Of a DNA stretch of 64,000 nt, positions 36,317 to 48,859 are shown one piece after another. A program made the translations under genes and the position numbers. The notes below the pieces were generated by a model. The model made no database searches. It worked only from the letters and a program-made list of their open reading frames with translations, and was not told where the DNA came from. Each line of letters begins with the position of its first letter. The first letter of the stretch is position 1. The stretch is from Methanobacterium formicicum DSM 3637. GTDB taxonomy: Archaea > Methanobacteriota > Methanobacteria > Methanobacteriales > Methanobacteriaceae. The DNA is taken from NCBI RefSeq assembly GCF_000302455.1, contig NZ_AMPO01000005.1:97501-161500 (forward strand), read 5' to 3'.

Positions 36317-37435
36317 ATGGTCTTTGGCGGCATTAAAAAGGTCTTCAACCGTATAGGAAATTTAACGGTTAACTCCAGCCAGAAAGTGGGTGGAGGTGTT
36401 CAGAAGGTCGGTGAAGGGGTTCAAAAGCCAGTTAAACGGATTCGGGAAGTTGAAAGGCCTAAAATTTCAAGGCCAACCATTAAACGAGAATCTCAAACTG
36501 ATTTAAGTACATTTGAACCTTCTAAATCTGCTTCTAAGACTCAATCTCCCCGCAAAGTCATTAAAAAGATGGGCATGGAAAAGGATGAAATTGAAATTTT
36601 CAGGGACCTAATTGACCAGAAGTATGAACGGAAAGAAAAACCTGAAGATGAAGATAAAGCCAAAAAAACAGCGGTACAGAAAGCTTCTCTGGAAGAACTC
36701 CTGAAAGAGGAAGAAAAAACAGGTCTTGATCCAAAACTCATTTTAATAATGGGTGTACTTGCGTTTGCAGTTATCTTCACAGTTATAGTGGTACTGGGAT
36801 TCGGGGTGGAGATCGGACTGGTCTTTGGTATCATCATCCTGCTGATGACCATGTTCATTGTATACATGCCCAAAATCAAACTTGGAGGTCGTTCTACTGC
36901 AGCTTCAAGAGAGCTACCTTTTGCTCTAAGACAAATGGCCACAGAATTAAGGGCAGGAATAGGTCTACACGATAGTATGCGTTCTGTAGCTATGTCTGGG
37001 TACGGTCCTTTATCTGAAGAATTTGCCAGAGCCCTGGAAGAAATAAAATACGGAGAAACCACTGAAAAAGCTCTGGTGGATATGAGTGAGAGAATCAACT
37101 CTGAAGGTTTAACCAGGGCAATATACCAGATCACTCGAACCCTGTCCAGTGGAGGGGATCTGGCCAAAACACTGAGTGTAATTGCCGATGATACTGCCTA
37201 CGAAATGAGAATGAAACTCAAGGATTACGCCCAGAAACTCAACTCTTTCACCATGATCTACATGTTTGTGGCCATACTGGGTCCAGTTATTACCATGATC
37301 ATGTTGATTGCCGCTTCTACAGTTATGGGGCCAATTGTGCCACCTATGCTACTTATAATAATGTATTTATTCCTATTCCCGGCTATTGTGGCTTTCATGG
37401 CATTTATGATAAAAAGACTGGAACCAAAGGTATAA
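36317..37435 (+). CDS. Tad-like secretion membrane protein (TadC/TadB type)
   Basis: 372-aa platform protein for the upstream ATPase. It has a long charged cytoplasmic N-terminus with GGGVQKVGEGVQKPV-like repeats (residues about 20-45), two helices near 135-180, the T2SSF domain (FALRQMATELRAGIGLHDSM ... RTLSSGGDLAKTL) and C-terminal helices. A GGTGA site precedes the ATG. A second TadC at 24780 lacks this N-terminal extension. Confidence 0.88.
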   Translation: MVFGGIKKVFNRIGNLTVNSSQKVGGGVQKVGEGVQKPVKRIREVERPKISRPTIKRESQTDLSTFEPSKSASKTQSPRKVIKKMGMEKDEIEIFRDLIDQKYERKEKPEDEDKAKKTAVQKASLEELLKEEEKTGLDPKLILIMGVLAFAVIFTVIVVLGFGVEIGLVFGIIILLMTMFIVYMPKIKLGGRSTAASRELPFALRQMATELRAGIGLHDSMRSVAMSGYGPLSEEFARALEEIKYGETTEKALVDMSERINSEGLTRAIYQITRTLSSGGDLAKTLSVIADDTAYEMRMKLKDYAQKLNSFTMIYMFVAILGPVITMIMLIAASTVMGPIVPPMLLIIMYLFLFPAIVAFMAFMIKRLEPKV

Positions 37436-37902
37436 AAATCAAATGTATGAAATCCTCCTTAATATTCTCTGTTAGATTCGCACGGATTTTGGTTGGGGAT
37501 ATTGATTTTTAAAATCATATTTTTCTTTAAAAAAGTTATTAAATATGATTTTTAATAAGATGTTCATGGAAATGTCTTCATTTTTTACAGTTTTTTAATA
37601 TATTAATTTTTTAATTCTTTTTTTCAATAATTCATTAACAATTCTGCTTCATTACCTATTCTGCAGCTGGCTGATCTACCCTTAGATTTATATATAACTT
37701 GTGCTAATTGATAATTTCCCAACAAGATCATGATTTTGAAATGAGGAAACCTCTGGAGAAACCATCTGATTTTTTTAGAAAATATTATTAAAGCATCACA
37801 AGTTCTTTTTTTAAAATGACATTAATTATGCACAAACTATATATGTCCTAATTTGTAGAAGAAAAACCATCATTATAAATCATTAATAATTCGGTGATTG
37901 TT
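37436..37902. other. 467-bp gap with terminator and cdh promoter region
   Basis: An 11-bp perfect inverted repeat AAATCATATTT/AAATATGATTT (37512-37522, 37541-37551) followed by T's is a likely terminator of the Tad genes. Two TATA candidates occur: GATTTATATATAACTT (37685-37700) and ACTATATATG (37836-37846), the latter 57 bp before the cdhA start. AT-rich with no other gene seen. Confidence 0.6.
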
Positions 37903-40269
37903 GTGGCACCTAAACAAAAGTCTAAACTAAAAGATTTTAAAGATGATTTTTGGAAAACCAAGGATGTTAAAATTTCCCTTGGCGAAATTGCTTCCATTGA
38001 TGAAATTGCTGAAGAAAAAAGGGAAGTAGAGAGTTCCAGAGTTGAGGGACCTACTCCCAAACCTAATATAACTGATCTAAGATCATGGGACATGAAGTTA
38101 ATGGGTAGATACGAGCCGTTCTATGCTCCATTCTGTGATATGTGCTGTCTATGTACCTTTGGTAAGTGTGATTTAACCAATAAAAAAGGTGCATGTGGAA
38201 TAGATGCAGCTGCTCAACAGGCCCGTATGGTTTTGTTGGCTAGCTGTATTGGTTCAGCATGTCACTCTGGCCACTCAAGGCATTTGGTTGATCATCTCAT
38301 CGAAGAATTCGGTGCGGATCAGCCAATAGATATGGGTATGAACATCGATATTCAGGCACCCATCATGATGACTGTACTGGGTAAAACTCCCAAAAAACTT
38401 GGTGATTTAAAAGAAGCCATGGATTATCTGGAAGAACAAATGATACACCTCTTATCTTCCTGTCACACAGGACAAGAGGGAAAATCTATTGATTTCGAAT
38501 CAAAAGCGCTCCATGCTGGACTGATGGATAATTTAGGTATGGAAATTGGAGACATTGCTCAAATAGCTGCTCTGAACTTACCTAAAGGGGATGAAGATGC
38601 TCCACTGATAGAACTTGGTGTTGGAACCATTGATGCAGAAAAACCAGTTGTATTATGTATAGGGCACAACGTGCTTCCTGGTGCAGGAATAATGGATTAC
38701 ATGGATGAAACTGGTCAGGAAGAAGACCTGGAAGTCTGTGGAATATGCTGTGCAGCCATTGATATCAGCAGATACAATCCACAGGCCAAAGTAGTGGGTC
38801 CCATATCCAAACAGCTCAAATTTGTGCGCAGTGGAGTGGCTGATGTTATAGTGGTTGATGAACAGTGTGTGCGTACCGATGTACTGGAAGAAGCCCAGGC
38901 TAAAAACACCGCAGTAATCGCCACCACAGATAAAATCTGTCTGGGACTACCAGACCTCACCAATGAGGATTCAGATAGAATTGTAAGTAAACTGGTCAAC
39001 AAGGAAATAGAAGGGGCATTGATACTTGATCCGGCTAAAGTGGGAGAAGTAGCTGTAAAAACTGCTAAAATCCTATCTCCTGAACGAAAAACACTAAAAA
39101 TGTTGCCAGATCTCGACGAAGTCCAGAAATTAGCCTCAGAATGTACAGAATGTGGTTGGTGTGTTAGAGTTTGCCCCAATGGCCAGCCTATGATGGACGC
39201 GGTTGTTAAAGCCAGTGAAGGTGATTTCTCCAAGTTTGAAGAGCTCTACACCAATGATATATGTTACACCTGTGGACGATGTGAACAGGAATGTGAAAGA
39301 GACCTTCCGCTAATGTCCATGCTGGCAAAAGTCGGAGAAAAACTTTCTAAAGAAGAAAAATTCAACATAAGGGCTGGAAGGGGACCTGCACAGGATGTTG
39401 AAATCCGTAGAGTGGGTGCACCCATAGTACTGGGGGACATACCAGGGGTTATTGCCTTTGTGGGATGTTCCAACTACCCTAATGGTGGAAAAGAAGTGGC
39501 TGAAATGGCCAAAGAATTCCTGGAACGGAACTACATTGTGTTAACCACTGGTTGTGGAGCCATGAGTATTGGAGAGTACCGGGATGAAGAAGGAAAAACA
39601 CTTTATGAACAGTACAGTGGAGAGTTTGATGCCCGTGGTCTGGTTAACATGGGGTCATGTGTATCCAACTCCCATGTAGTGGGAGCCACCATCAAGATCG
39701 CCAATATATTCGCCAAAAAACCACTGGAAGGTAACTTCGAAGAAATTGCCGATTACATCTTAAACCGGGTGGGTGCCTGTGGAGTAGCCTGGGGAGCATA
39801 CAGTCAAAAGGCCGCAGCAATCGCTACAGGAGTTAACCGCTGGGGAATACCAGTTGTACTGGGGCCCCATGGATCTAAATATCGTCGATTATACCTGGGA
39901 AGGGCAGATCAAGCCGACAGCTGGAAGGTCAAGGATCTGCGTACCGGGGAGGTTATGGAAGGAGAACCTGCACCGGAACACCTGCTCTATGCTGCTGAAA
40001 CCAAAGAAGAAGCCCTACCAGTAATTGCTAAATTGTGCATCAGGCCTACTGACACTGCTAAAGGCAGACAAATCAAACTCAACAATTATATGGACCTTTA
40101 CAAGCGTTACTTCGGTGAATTACCTCCAGATATTCATCTGTTTGTAAGAACTGAGAAAGATATTCCTATAACTTATAAAAAAGATGTTCAGAACATCCTG
40201 AAAGAAGTAGGATGGGAGCCCCGAAAAGTAGCTCAGGAACCTTCTTTAATGGGAATGGACGGTGATTAA
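37903..40269 (+). CDS. cdhA: CODH/ACS alpha subunit (CO dehydrogenase catalytic subunit)
   Basis: 788-aa Ni-Fe-S carbon monoxide dehydrogenase that reduces CO2 to CO for acetyl-CoA synthesis. The N-terminal cluster region shows CDMCCLCTFGKCDL; two ferredoxin-like sites follow (CTECGWCVRVCPNG and CYTCGRCEQECERD), and the C-terminal half holds cluster C residues such as GCGAMSIGEY and GSCVSNSHV. A GTG at 37903 is chosen as start because GGTGAT lies six bases before it; the GTG at 37894 overlaps that site. First gene of the cdh operon. Confidence 0.96.
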   Translation: MAPKQKSKLKDFKDDFWKTKDVKISLGEIASIDEIAEEKREVESSRVEGPTPKPNITDLRSWDMKLMGRYEPFYAPFCDMCCLCTFGKCDLTNKKGACGIDAAAQQARMVLLASCIGSACHSGHSRHLVDHLIEEFGADQPIDMGMNIDIQAPIMMTVLGKTPKKLGDLKEAMDYLEEQMIHLLSSCHTGQEGKSIDFESKALHAGLMDNLGMEIGDIAQIAALNLPKGDEDAPLIELGVGTIDAEKPVVLCIGHNVLPGAGIMDYMDETGQEEDLEVCGICCAAIDISRYNPQAKVVGPISKQLKFVRSGVADVIVVDEQCVRTDVLEEAQAKNTAVIATTDKICLGLPDLTNEDSDRIVSKLVNKEIEGALILDPAKVGEVAVKTAKILSPERKTLKMLPDLDEVQKLASECTECGWCVRVCPNGQPMMDAVVKASEGDFSKFEELYTNDICYTCGRCEQECERDLPLMSMLAKVGEKLSKEEKFNIRAGRGPAQDVEIRRVGAPIVLGDIPGVIAFVGCSNYPNGGKEVAEMAKEFLERNYIVLTTGCGAMSIGEYRDEEGKTLYEQYSGEFDARGLVNMGSCVSNSHVVGATIKIANIFAKKPLEGNFEEIADYILNRVGACGVAWGAYSQKAAAIATGVNRWGIPVVLGPHGSKYRRLYLGRADQADSWKVKDLRTGEVMEGEPAPEHLLYAAETKEEALPVIAKLCIRPTDTAKGRQIKLNNYMDLYKRYFGELPPDIHLFVRTEKDIPITYKKDVQNILKEVGWEPRKVAQEPSLMGMDGD

Positions 40270-40788
40270 ATGGCTAATGAGAGAGTTATACCCTGGCAAC
40301 CCACAGTAATTGCCGGACCAAAACAAGCATTACTGGTAACACCAGAAACTGCCGAGCTCATGATAAAAAAGGCTAAAAGACCTCTTTTAATTCTTGGGCC
40401 TCTGGTTAAAGAAGATCCAGTCCTTTCGTATGCTACCAGGATAGCAGAAAAATGGGATCTTCCGGTAGTTACCACAGCTGATGCCTATAAATCTTTTAAG
40501 GATAAAGGCCTCGATCCAACTGCTTATGGTGTGGTGGAGATTGTTAACCTTCTTAAAGACCCTGAATGGCAGGGGGTAAGTGGTAAAGGTCAACATGACC
40601 TGGTGATCTTCCTGGGATGTATATATTACATTGGTTCCCAGGGTCTATCAACACTCAAACACTTTGCACCTTACCTGAAGACATTGACTATCTGCAAATT
40701 CTTCCATTCCAATGCAGATGCATCATTCCCTAACATGAAAGATGAAGAATGGTTCAATTATCTTGAAAAAATGGGTAAAGAGGATTAA
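40270..40788 (+). CDS. cdhB: CODH/ACS epsilon subunit
   Basis: 172-aa epsilon subunit that binds the CO dehydrogenase alpha subunit and may gate electron transfer with FAD. Recognised by PWQPTVIAGPKQALLVTPE, RPLLILGPLVKEDP and VIFLGCIYYIGSQGLSTLKHF. It starts immediately after the cdhA stop. Confidence 0.95.
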   Translation: MANERVIPWQPTVIAGPKQALLVTPETAELMIKKAKRPLLILGPLVKEDPVLSYATRIAEKWDLPVVTTADAYKSFKDKGLDPTAYGVVEIVNLLKDPEWQGVSGKGQHDLVIFLGCIYYIGSQGLSTLKHFAPYLKTLTICKFFHSNADASFPNMKDEEWFNYLEKMGKED

Positions 40789-40968
40789 TCTTTAAAATAC
40801 GGGGGGACAACCTTTAAAAATTATCAGTAAATAAAAATAACGAAGTTAAATCACAGTCATAAAACAACAAAATATCAACTCAATGAAGTATGTACTAAAT
40901 TACATACATAAATTTGTGTTTGATTAATTAACTGATTTGATTAGTATGAGATGAAAAGAGGCGTATTG

Positions 40969-42382
<1,414 letters not shown>

Positions 42383-42644
42383 GGCAACTTGCTAAAAATA
42401 ACTAAAATGACTCAGTTGGCTTAGAATAATTAAAATAGCAAAAATAGCACATCTAAGAATAATTGAACTGGCAAAAAAAATGGATCATCTGGTTTAAGTA
42501 AAATTGAACTGGCCAAATAATTCGAAAGGCTAGTTATCTGGCTAAAAATAATTTATTCAGATAAAAAATAGCCGGGTTATTGATTAAAATTAATAGTAAA
42601 GCGAATTATTTGAAATAAAGGATGAAAATTAAAGGAGCAATAAA
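42383..42644. other. 262-bp gap between cdhC and cooC with degenerate repeats
   Basis: AT-rich DNA with degenerate copies of GGC(T)AAAAATAATTGAACTGGC-like words (42400-42560), spaced about 25-60 bp. No gene seen. It separates genes that would otherwise form one operon, so a processing or secondary promoter site is possible. Confidence 0.4.
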
Positions 42645-43397
42645 GTGATCATCGCAGTAAGTGGTAAAGGTGGAACTGGGAAAACCCTGATATCATCTCT
42701 TCTCATAAAAAACCTGTCCAGCACCCAGAAGGATATCCTGGCAATTGATGCGGACCCTGACAGCAACTTACCCGAAGCATTAGGGGTGGATGTTCATAAA
42801 ACTGTGGGAGACGTTCGGGAAGAATTAAAAGAAGACACTGCAAAGGGCAGAATACCTACCGGTATGAACAAGTGGGATATCCTGGACTACAAGATCATGG
42901 AGTCCATCATTGAAACTCCCAATTTTGATCTTCTGGTTATGGGGAGACCTGAAGGCAGTGGATGCTACTGTGCAGTTAATAACATGCTCCGAAGAATAAT
43001 CGAGAACCTATCATCCAATTATGATATAATCATCATTGACACCGAGGCTGGACTGGAACACCTCAGCCGCAGAACCACCCAAAACGTGGATGTGATGCTG
43101 GTAGTCACTGATAAATCTAAAAGAGGAATGCTCACTGCACAAAGAATCGGACAACTGGCTGATGAACTGGATATCAACTTCAAAGAGTTATACTTGGTGG
43201 TAAACCGGGTGAACATTGAAAATGAAGATGAAATCATGGAAAAAGCTAGAGAAACCGGCTTGGAGATAGCAGGAGTAATCTATGAGGATGATGAGGTAAC
43301 CCAGTACGATATCGAGGGAAGGCCCCTGGTGGAACTTGCCAGTGAATCTAATACTGTAAAGGCAGTATCCGGGATATTATCCCGTATTATAAGTTAA
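42645..43397 (+). CDS. cooC: CO dehydrogenase maturation ATPase (CooC/AcsF family)
   Basis: 250-aa P-loop ATPase with the deviant Walker A GKGGTGKTLI at residues 7-16 and IIIDTEAGLEHLSRR near 120. CooC-type proteins insert nickel into CO dehydrogenase or acetyl-CoA synthase. A Cys-x-Cys pair is seen as GSGCYCAV, consistent with metal handling by the dimer. Starts with GTG after AAAGGAG. Lies within the cdh operon. Confidence 0.9.
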   Translation: MIIAVSGKGGTGKTLISSLLIKNLSSTQKDILAIDADPDSNLPEALGVDVHKTVGDVREELKEDTAKGRIPTGMNKWDILDYKIMESIIETPNFDLLVMGRPEGSGCYCAVNNMLRRIIENLSSNYDIIIIDTEAGLEHLSRRTTQNVDVMLVVTDKSKRGMLTAQRIGQLADELDINFKELYLVVNRVNIENEDEIMEKARETGLEIAGVIYEDDEVTQYDIEGRPLVELASESNTVKAVSGILSRIIS

Positions 43398-43405
43398 GTA
43401 AGGGC

Positions 43406-44577
<1,172 letters not shown>

Positions 44578-44589
44578 GAGGTTATGAGT

Positions 44590-45981
<1,392 letters not shown>

Positions 45982-45992
45982 TTAAGTAATAA

Positions 45993-46048
45993 AGAATCTT
46001 AAGATATTTAAAAAAAAGGATATTAAAAAAATTTTATCTTAAGATTCT
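45993..46048 (+). terminator. 14-bp perfect hairpin between cdhE and the ferredoxin gene
   Basis: AGAATCTTAAGATA (45993-46006) and TATCTTAAGATTCT (46035-46048) form a perfect 14-bp stem with an A-rich loop, followed by ATTTTTTAAA. It may be a partial terminator or mRNA processing/stabilising site 44 bp before the next gene. Confidence 0.65.
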
Positions 46049-46091
46049 ATTTTTTAAATCTTGAGATTTTGTGAAATGGAAAAGTGATAAC

Positions 46092-46562
46092 ATGAAGACC
46101 CTGATGGTAATTGATCCACACCGTTGCAGTGAATGCCAGGATTGCATCAATGCATGTAAAAAAACTCATGGAGTGGCCAGAACCAAAAAAACCAGCACAG
46201 TACCAGTATTCTGTCTGCAATGTCACCCAGATAAAGCTCCCTGCGCCCGAATATGTCCCACCGGTGCCATCCGGGAAGAAGATGGAACTTTAATGGTGGA
46301 TGAGGAATCCTGTATAATGTGCCGTTTGTGCATGATAGCCTGTCCAGTGGGTATGCTGGTTATAGATGATGAGAAAAAGGCAGTGCAGAAATGCACCCTG
46401 TGTCTGGATGCAGAAGACCAAATATTACCTGCCTGTGTAGAGGCCTGCAAGGATAACGTTCTGAAGATTTTCTCTGTAGAAGATCTGGAGGAACTCAAAA
46501 AAGACCTTTCATACACAGAAGTACTTAACGAAGCCATGAAAGCTTACCAGGATAAGATCTAG
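46092..46562 (+). CDS. CODH-linked polyferredoxin (CooF/HycB-like)
   Basis: 156-aa electron carrier with four cysteine clusters: CSECQDCINACKK, FCLQCHPDKAPCARICP, CIMCRLCMIACPVG and CTLCLDAEDQILPACVEACK, the pattern of CooF and HycB proteins with four [4Fe-4S] centres. It likely passes electrons to or from CO dehydrogenase. The ATG at 46092 follows GTGAT; an earlier start at 46071 would add seven non-typical residues. Confidence 0.88.
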   Translation: MKTLMVIDPHRCSECQDCINACKKTHGVARTKKTSTVPVFCLQCHPDKAPCARICPTGAIREEDGTLMVDEESCIMCRLCMIACPVGMLVIDDEKKAVQKCTLCLDAEDQILPACVEACKDNVLKIFSVEDLEELKKDLSYTEVLNEAMKAYQDKI

Positions 46563-46568
46563 GGCATG

Positions 46569-46605
46569 ATGAGTTCAAATAAAATTAACTAAAACTCATT
46601 TTTTC
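46569..46605 (+). terminator. Terminator after the CODH ferredoxin gene
   Basis: ATGAGTT (46569-46575) pairs with AACTCAT (46593-46599) and is followed by six or more T's, eight bases after the stop. Confidence 0.6.
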
Positions 46606-46640
46606 CTAATTTTTTACTAAAATACATCCATGAATAATAA

Positions 46641-46815
46641 GTTATTCTCGAAGATAGACATTTTATTAGTTATTCTATGAATAATTCACAGGATTGAGTT
46701 ATTTTTGAAGATAGGATATTTTAATTAGTTATTCTGTGAATAATTCACATAATAATGATTATTCTGGAATATAATGTACGGTAATTGGTTATTGTGGAAA
46801 GTCACAGGGCACCGG
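46641..46815. repeat. Six-copy array of about 29 bp between convergent genes
   Basis: GTTATTCT-like cores begin at 46641, 46669, 46698, 46728, 46757 and 46788 (spacing 28-31), with a later copy at 46862. Alternate copies share ATGAATAATTCACA or GAAGATAG, so the true period may be about 59 bp. Not CRISPR: no conserved repeat and no spacers. Confidence 0.8.
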
Positions 46816-46894
46816 TTTTTTTACAGGATATAGTTTTTTTTGAAAATGGTGCTTAAAATTAGTTATTCTGGAATCTCAAATAATTTTAGGAAGA

Positions 46895-47485
46895 TTAAGG
46901 TCTTATTACACGTTGGCCTTTGATTTTCACACCTTCTTTTTTTAACAGTTCTCTTTTCATTTCCACCCCTCCACCATAGTTACCCAGATTCAGATCAGAT
47001 CTAACCACCCTATGGCAGGGTATAACCAATGGAAAAGGATTTCTGGCCATTGCACTTCCCACAGCCCTCCAGGCACGACTTTCCATGGACTCTGCAACTT
47101 CTTTGTATGTTTTAACTTCTCCCCGTGGAATTTTAAAAACCAGGTGCAGAGCTTTAAGATCAAAATCATTGGAAACCGGCCCAGTTTGTTTTCCTGATTT
47201 TTTAGTGGATAAATCCAGCATATCCATTTCAAATTCGTTTTTTTGCCCTTGGTAAATTTTGATTATGTTTCTTACCACTTCATTGTATTTTTCAGTTAAT
47301 TCAAAGTGAGTAAATTCATGGGAAATCTGTTCATCCAGTAGTTCTCTACCCGATTGCGGTAGGAAAATCCTTACTATCTTTTCAGTTTCAGGGGAAACAC
47401 CTACTGCAAAGAATAGATCATCTGCCCTGCAAATTGATATCATGATCTTTTTTGGATTGGAATTAATAATGTTTTTCTTTCCCAT
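46895..47485 (-). CDS. ogt: Methylated-DNA-protein-cysteine methyltransferase
   Basis: Suicide enzyme that repairs O6-alkylguanine. The 196-aa protein ends with the DNA-binding domain: FKIPRGEVKTYKEVAESMES, AVGSAMARNPFPLVIPCHRVV (active Cys in PCHRV) and GNYGGGVEMKRELL. The N-terminal half (about 1-100) is variable. The ATG at 47485 sits seven bases after GGGGG and is preferred to the ATG at 47491. Confidence 0.93.
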   Translation of the reverse strand: MGKKNIINSNPKKIMISICRADDLFFAVGVSPETEKIVRIFLPQSGRELLDEQISHEFTHFELTEKYNEVVRNIIKIYQGQKNEFEMDMLDLSTKKSGKQTGPVSNDFDLKALHLVFKIPRGEVKTYKEVAESMESRAWRAVGSAMARNPFPLVIPCHRVVRSDLNLGNYGGGVEMKRELLKKEGVKIKGQRVIRP

Positions 47486-47586
47486 ATTCATCCCCCTTTT
47501 TATTCATATCTTAAGTTCCTAATTTATCCCATCTTTCTTTCCATTTTTAGGTGTTATATGTTTTTCATTTTGTATTCAAACCTGGA

Positions 47587-48438
47587 TCAGATTACCTTAA
47601 ACACTGCATCAATTAGTTTATTGGAATTTGAGATAACATCAGCATTTCCAAGCCATTCAGGGATTTCATAAACAAAAACTGGAGTTCCAGTGGCTGCTAT
47701 TGGGTTGTCAACGGTGTTGATAGATGATTGTTCTGGTTTTGCATCATTGTTCCGTTTGTAATAATTAAAACTTGGTAAAATCTTGTGGACAGATTCGCCT
47801 AAAGCAACTGATTTTGCATCCATGGTGGGAGTAGCAATATAATAACCATTACCATAACCTTGCTTATGGTTGTGAACTATTATCACCAAACTGTAATCTG
47901 ATTTTTTAATATCCGGAATCACATACTGGGCAACCAGGCTTTCACCATTCTTACGGCCAATGGTGAAATCTTCAGGATTATTAGTGACGTTTATCTGATA
48001 ATTCACAATTTTAACATCGTGAGTGAGTGCATATGCATTGAGAACGCCGGGTAAAACTTCTTTAGCTGATATTTCTCGGGGATGCATTCCAGTAACTACT
48101 GCTATGGTCTTTTTATTAGGATTAGATGTAATATTAGAAGTTATAACATGTTTGATTACCACACCTTTAGAGTCTGTGCCCAGTACGGTGGGAGATGCCG
48201 CGGAGAGTCCACCGAAATTGGGCATGATTAAAGCCACGTATGTGCAGGCAATTAACACCAGAATAATTAGAACAAATAATACAGAATAACTTCTTTTACT
48301 TTTAGGTCTGGTTTCAAAATCCAGATGTTCGGTGTGAATTAATTTTCCTCCGCACCGGCATCTATCAAAGTCTTCGGGAGACTCATCATCTTCCAGCTCG
48401 TAATAACCACCACATTTCTGGCAAATCAAATAAGACAT
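47587..48438 (-). CDS. Zinc-ribbon membrane protein with possible M14-like peptidase domain
   Basis: 283-aa protein. An N-terminal zinc ribbon (CQKCGGYYE ... CRCGGK, residues 4-31) is followed by one membrane helix (about 52-73) and an extracytoplasmic domain. That domain has GMHPREISAKE (HxxE as in M14/AstE zinc peptidases), VIIVHNHKQG and FVYEIPEWLG (a possible catalytic Glu). These fit a zinc carboxypeptidase fold but the order and spacing are not enough for certainty. Function unknown. Confidence 0.55.
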   Translation of the reverse strand: MSYLICQKCGGYYELEDDESPEDFDRCRCGGKLIHTEHLDFETRPKSKRSYSVLFVLIILVLIACTYVALIMPNFGGLSAASPTVLGTDSKGVVIKHVITSNITSNPNKKTIAVVTGMHPREISAKEVLPGVLNAYALTHDVKIVNYQINVTNNPEDFTIGRKNGESLVAQYVIPDIKKSDYSLVIIVHNHKQGYGNGYYIATPTMDAKSVALGESVHKILPSFNYYKRNNDAKPEQSSINTVDNPIAATGTPVFVYEIPEWLGNADVISNSNKLIDAVFKVI

Positions 48439-48859
48439 GATAATAAATAATGACATAAGTTTAATTTATGCTTTTTCATGCTTTCTTTGTTTATGTATTG
48501 TTTAGTATGGGGTAGATAAGGTTTAGATGTGCAAATTTGAAGTTAGATAGAATTTATTTTTTATTTAATATGATTATACTGGCAACCGTAAATTCATTTC
48601 TTACAAACTGAATTAATAAGCATTTAACCGCTGCAGAATATATGTTAAAAAGCTGAATATATAAAAAAAATGATATGGCTAAAAAAAGTATCAATAGATA
48701 TTTTTCCTAAACTCATTTCTCTAATCTTAAACCTATTCCTCTAATCTTAAACCTATTCCTCTAATCTCAAACCTATTTTCTCTAAATAGTTGAAGAATCT
48801 AAAAAATAAATTTAATTCCCTTTTAAGTGTCAATCTCTATGTTAGTTGTATTAGTGTCA
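48439..48859. repeat. Gap containing a 20-bp tandem array (48706-48780)
   Basis: CTAATCTTAAACCTATTCCT occurs at 48721-48740 and 48741-48760, with a variant at 48761-48780 and a partial unit at 48706-48720. The rest is AT-rich; this gap separates the zinc-ribbon gene (reading away) from the end of the HEAT gene. Confidence 0.75.

Noticed and set aside
46641..46815. Possible CRISPR array
   Set aside because: Units are degenerate and contiguous with no unique spacers, and there are no cas genes in the window.
48706..48780. Possible CRISPR array
   Set aside because: 20-bp units are head-to-tail without spacers; a simple tandem repeat.
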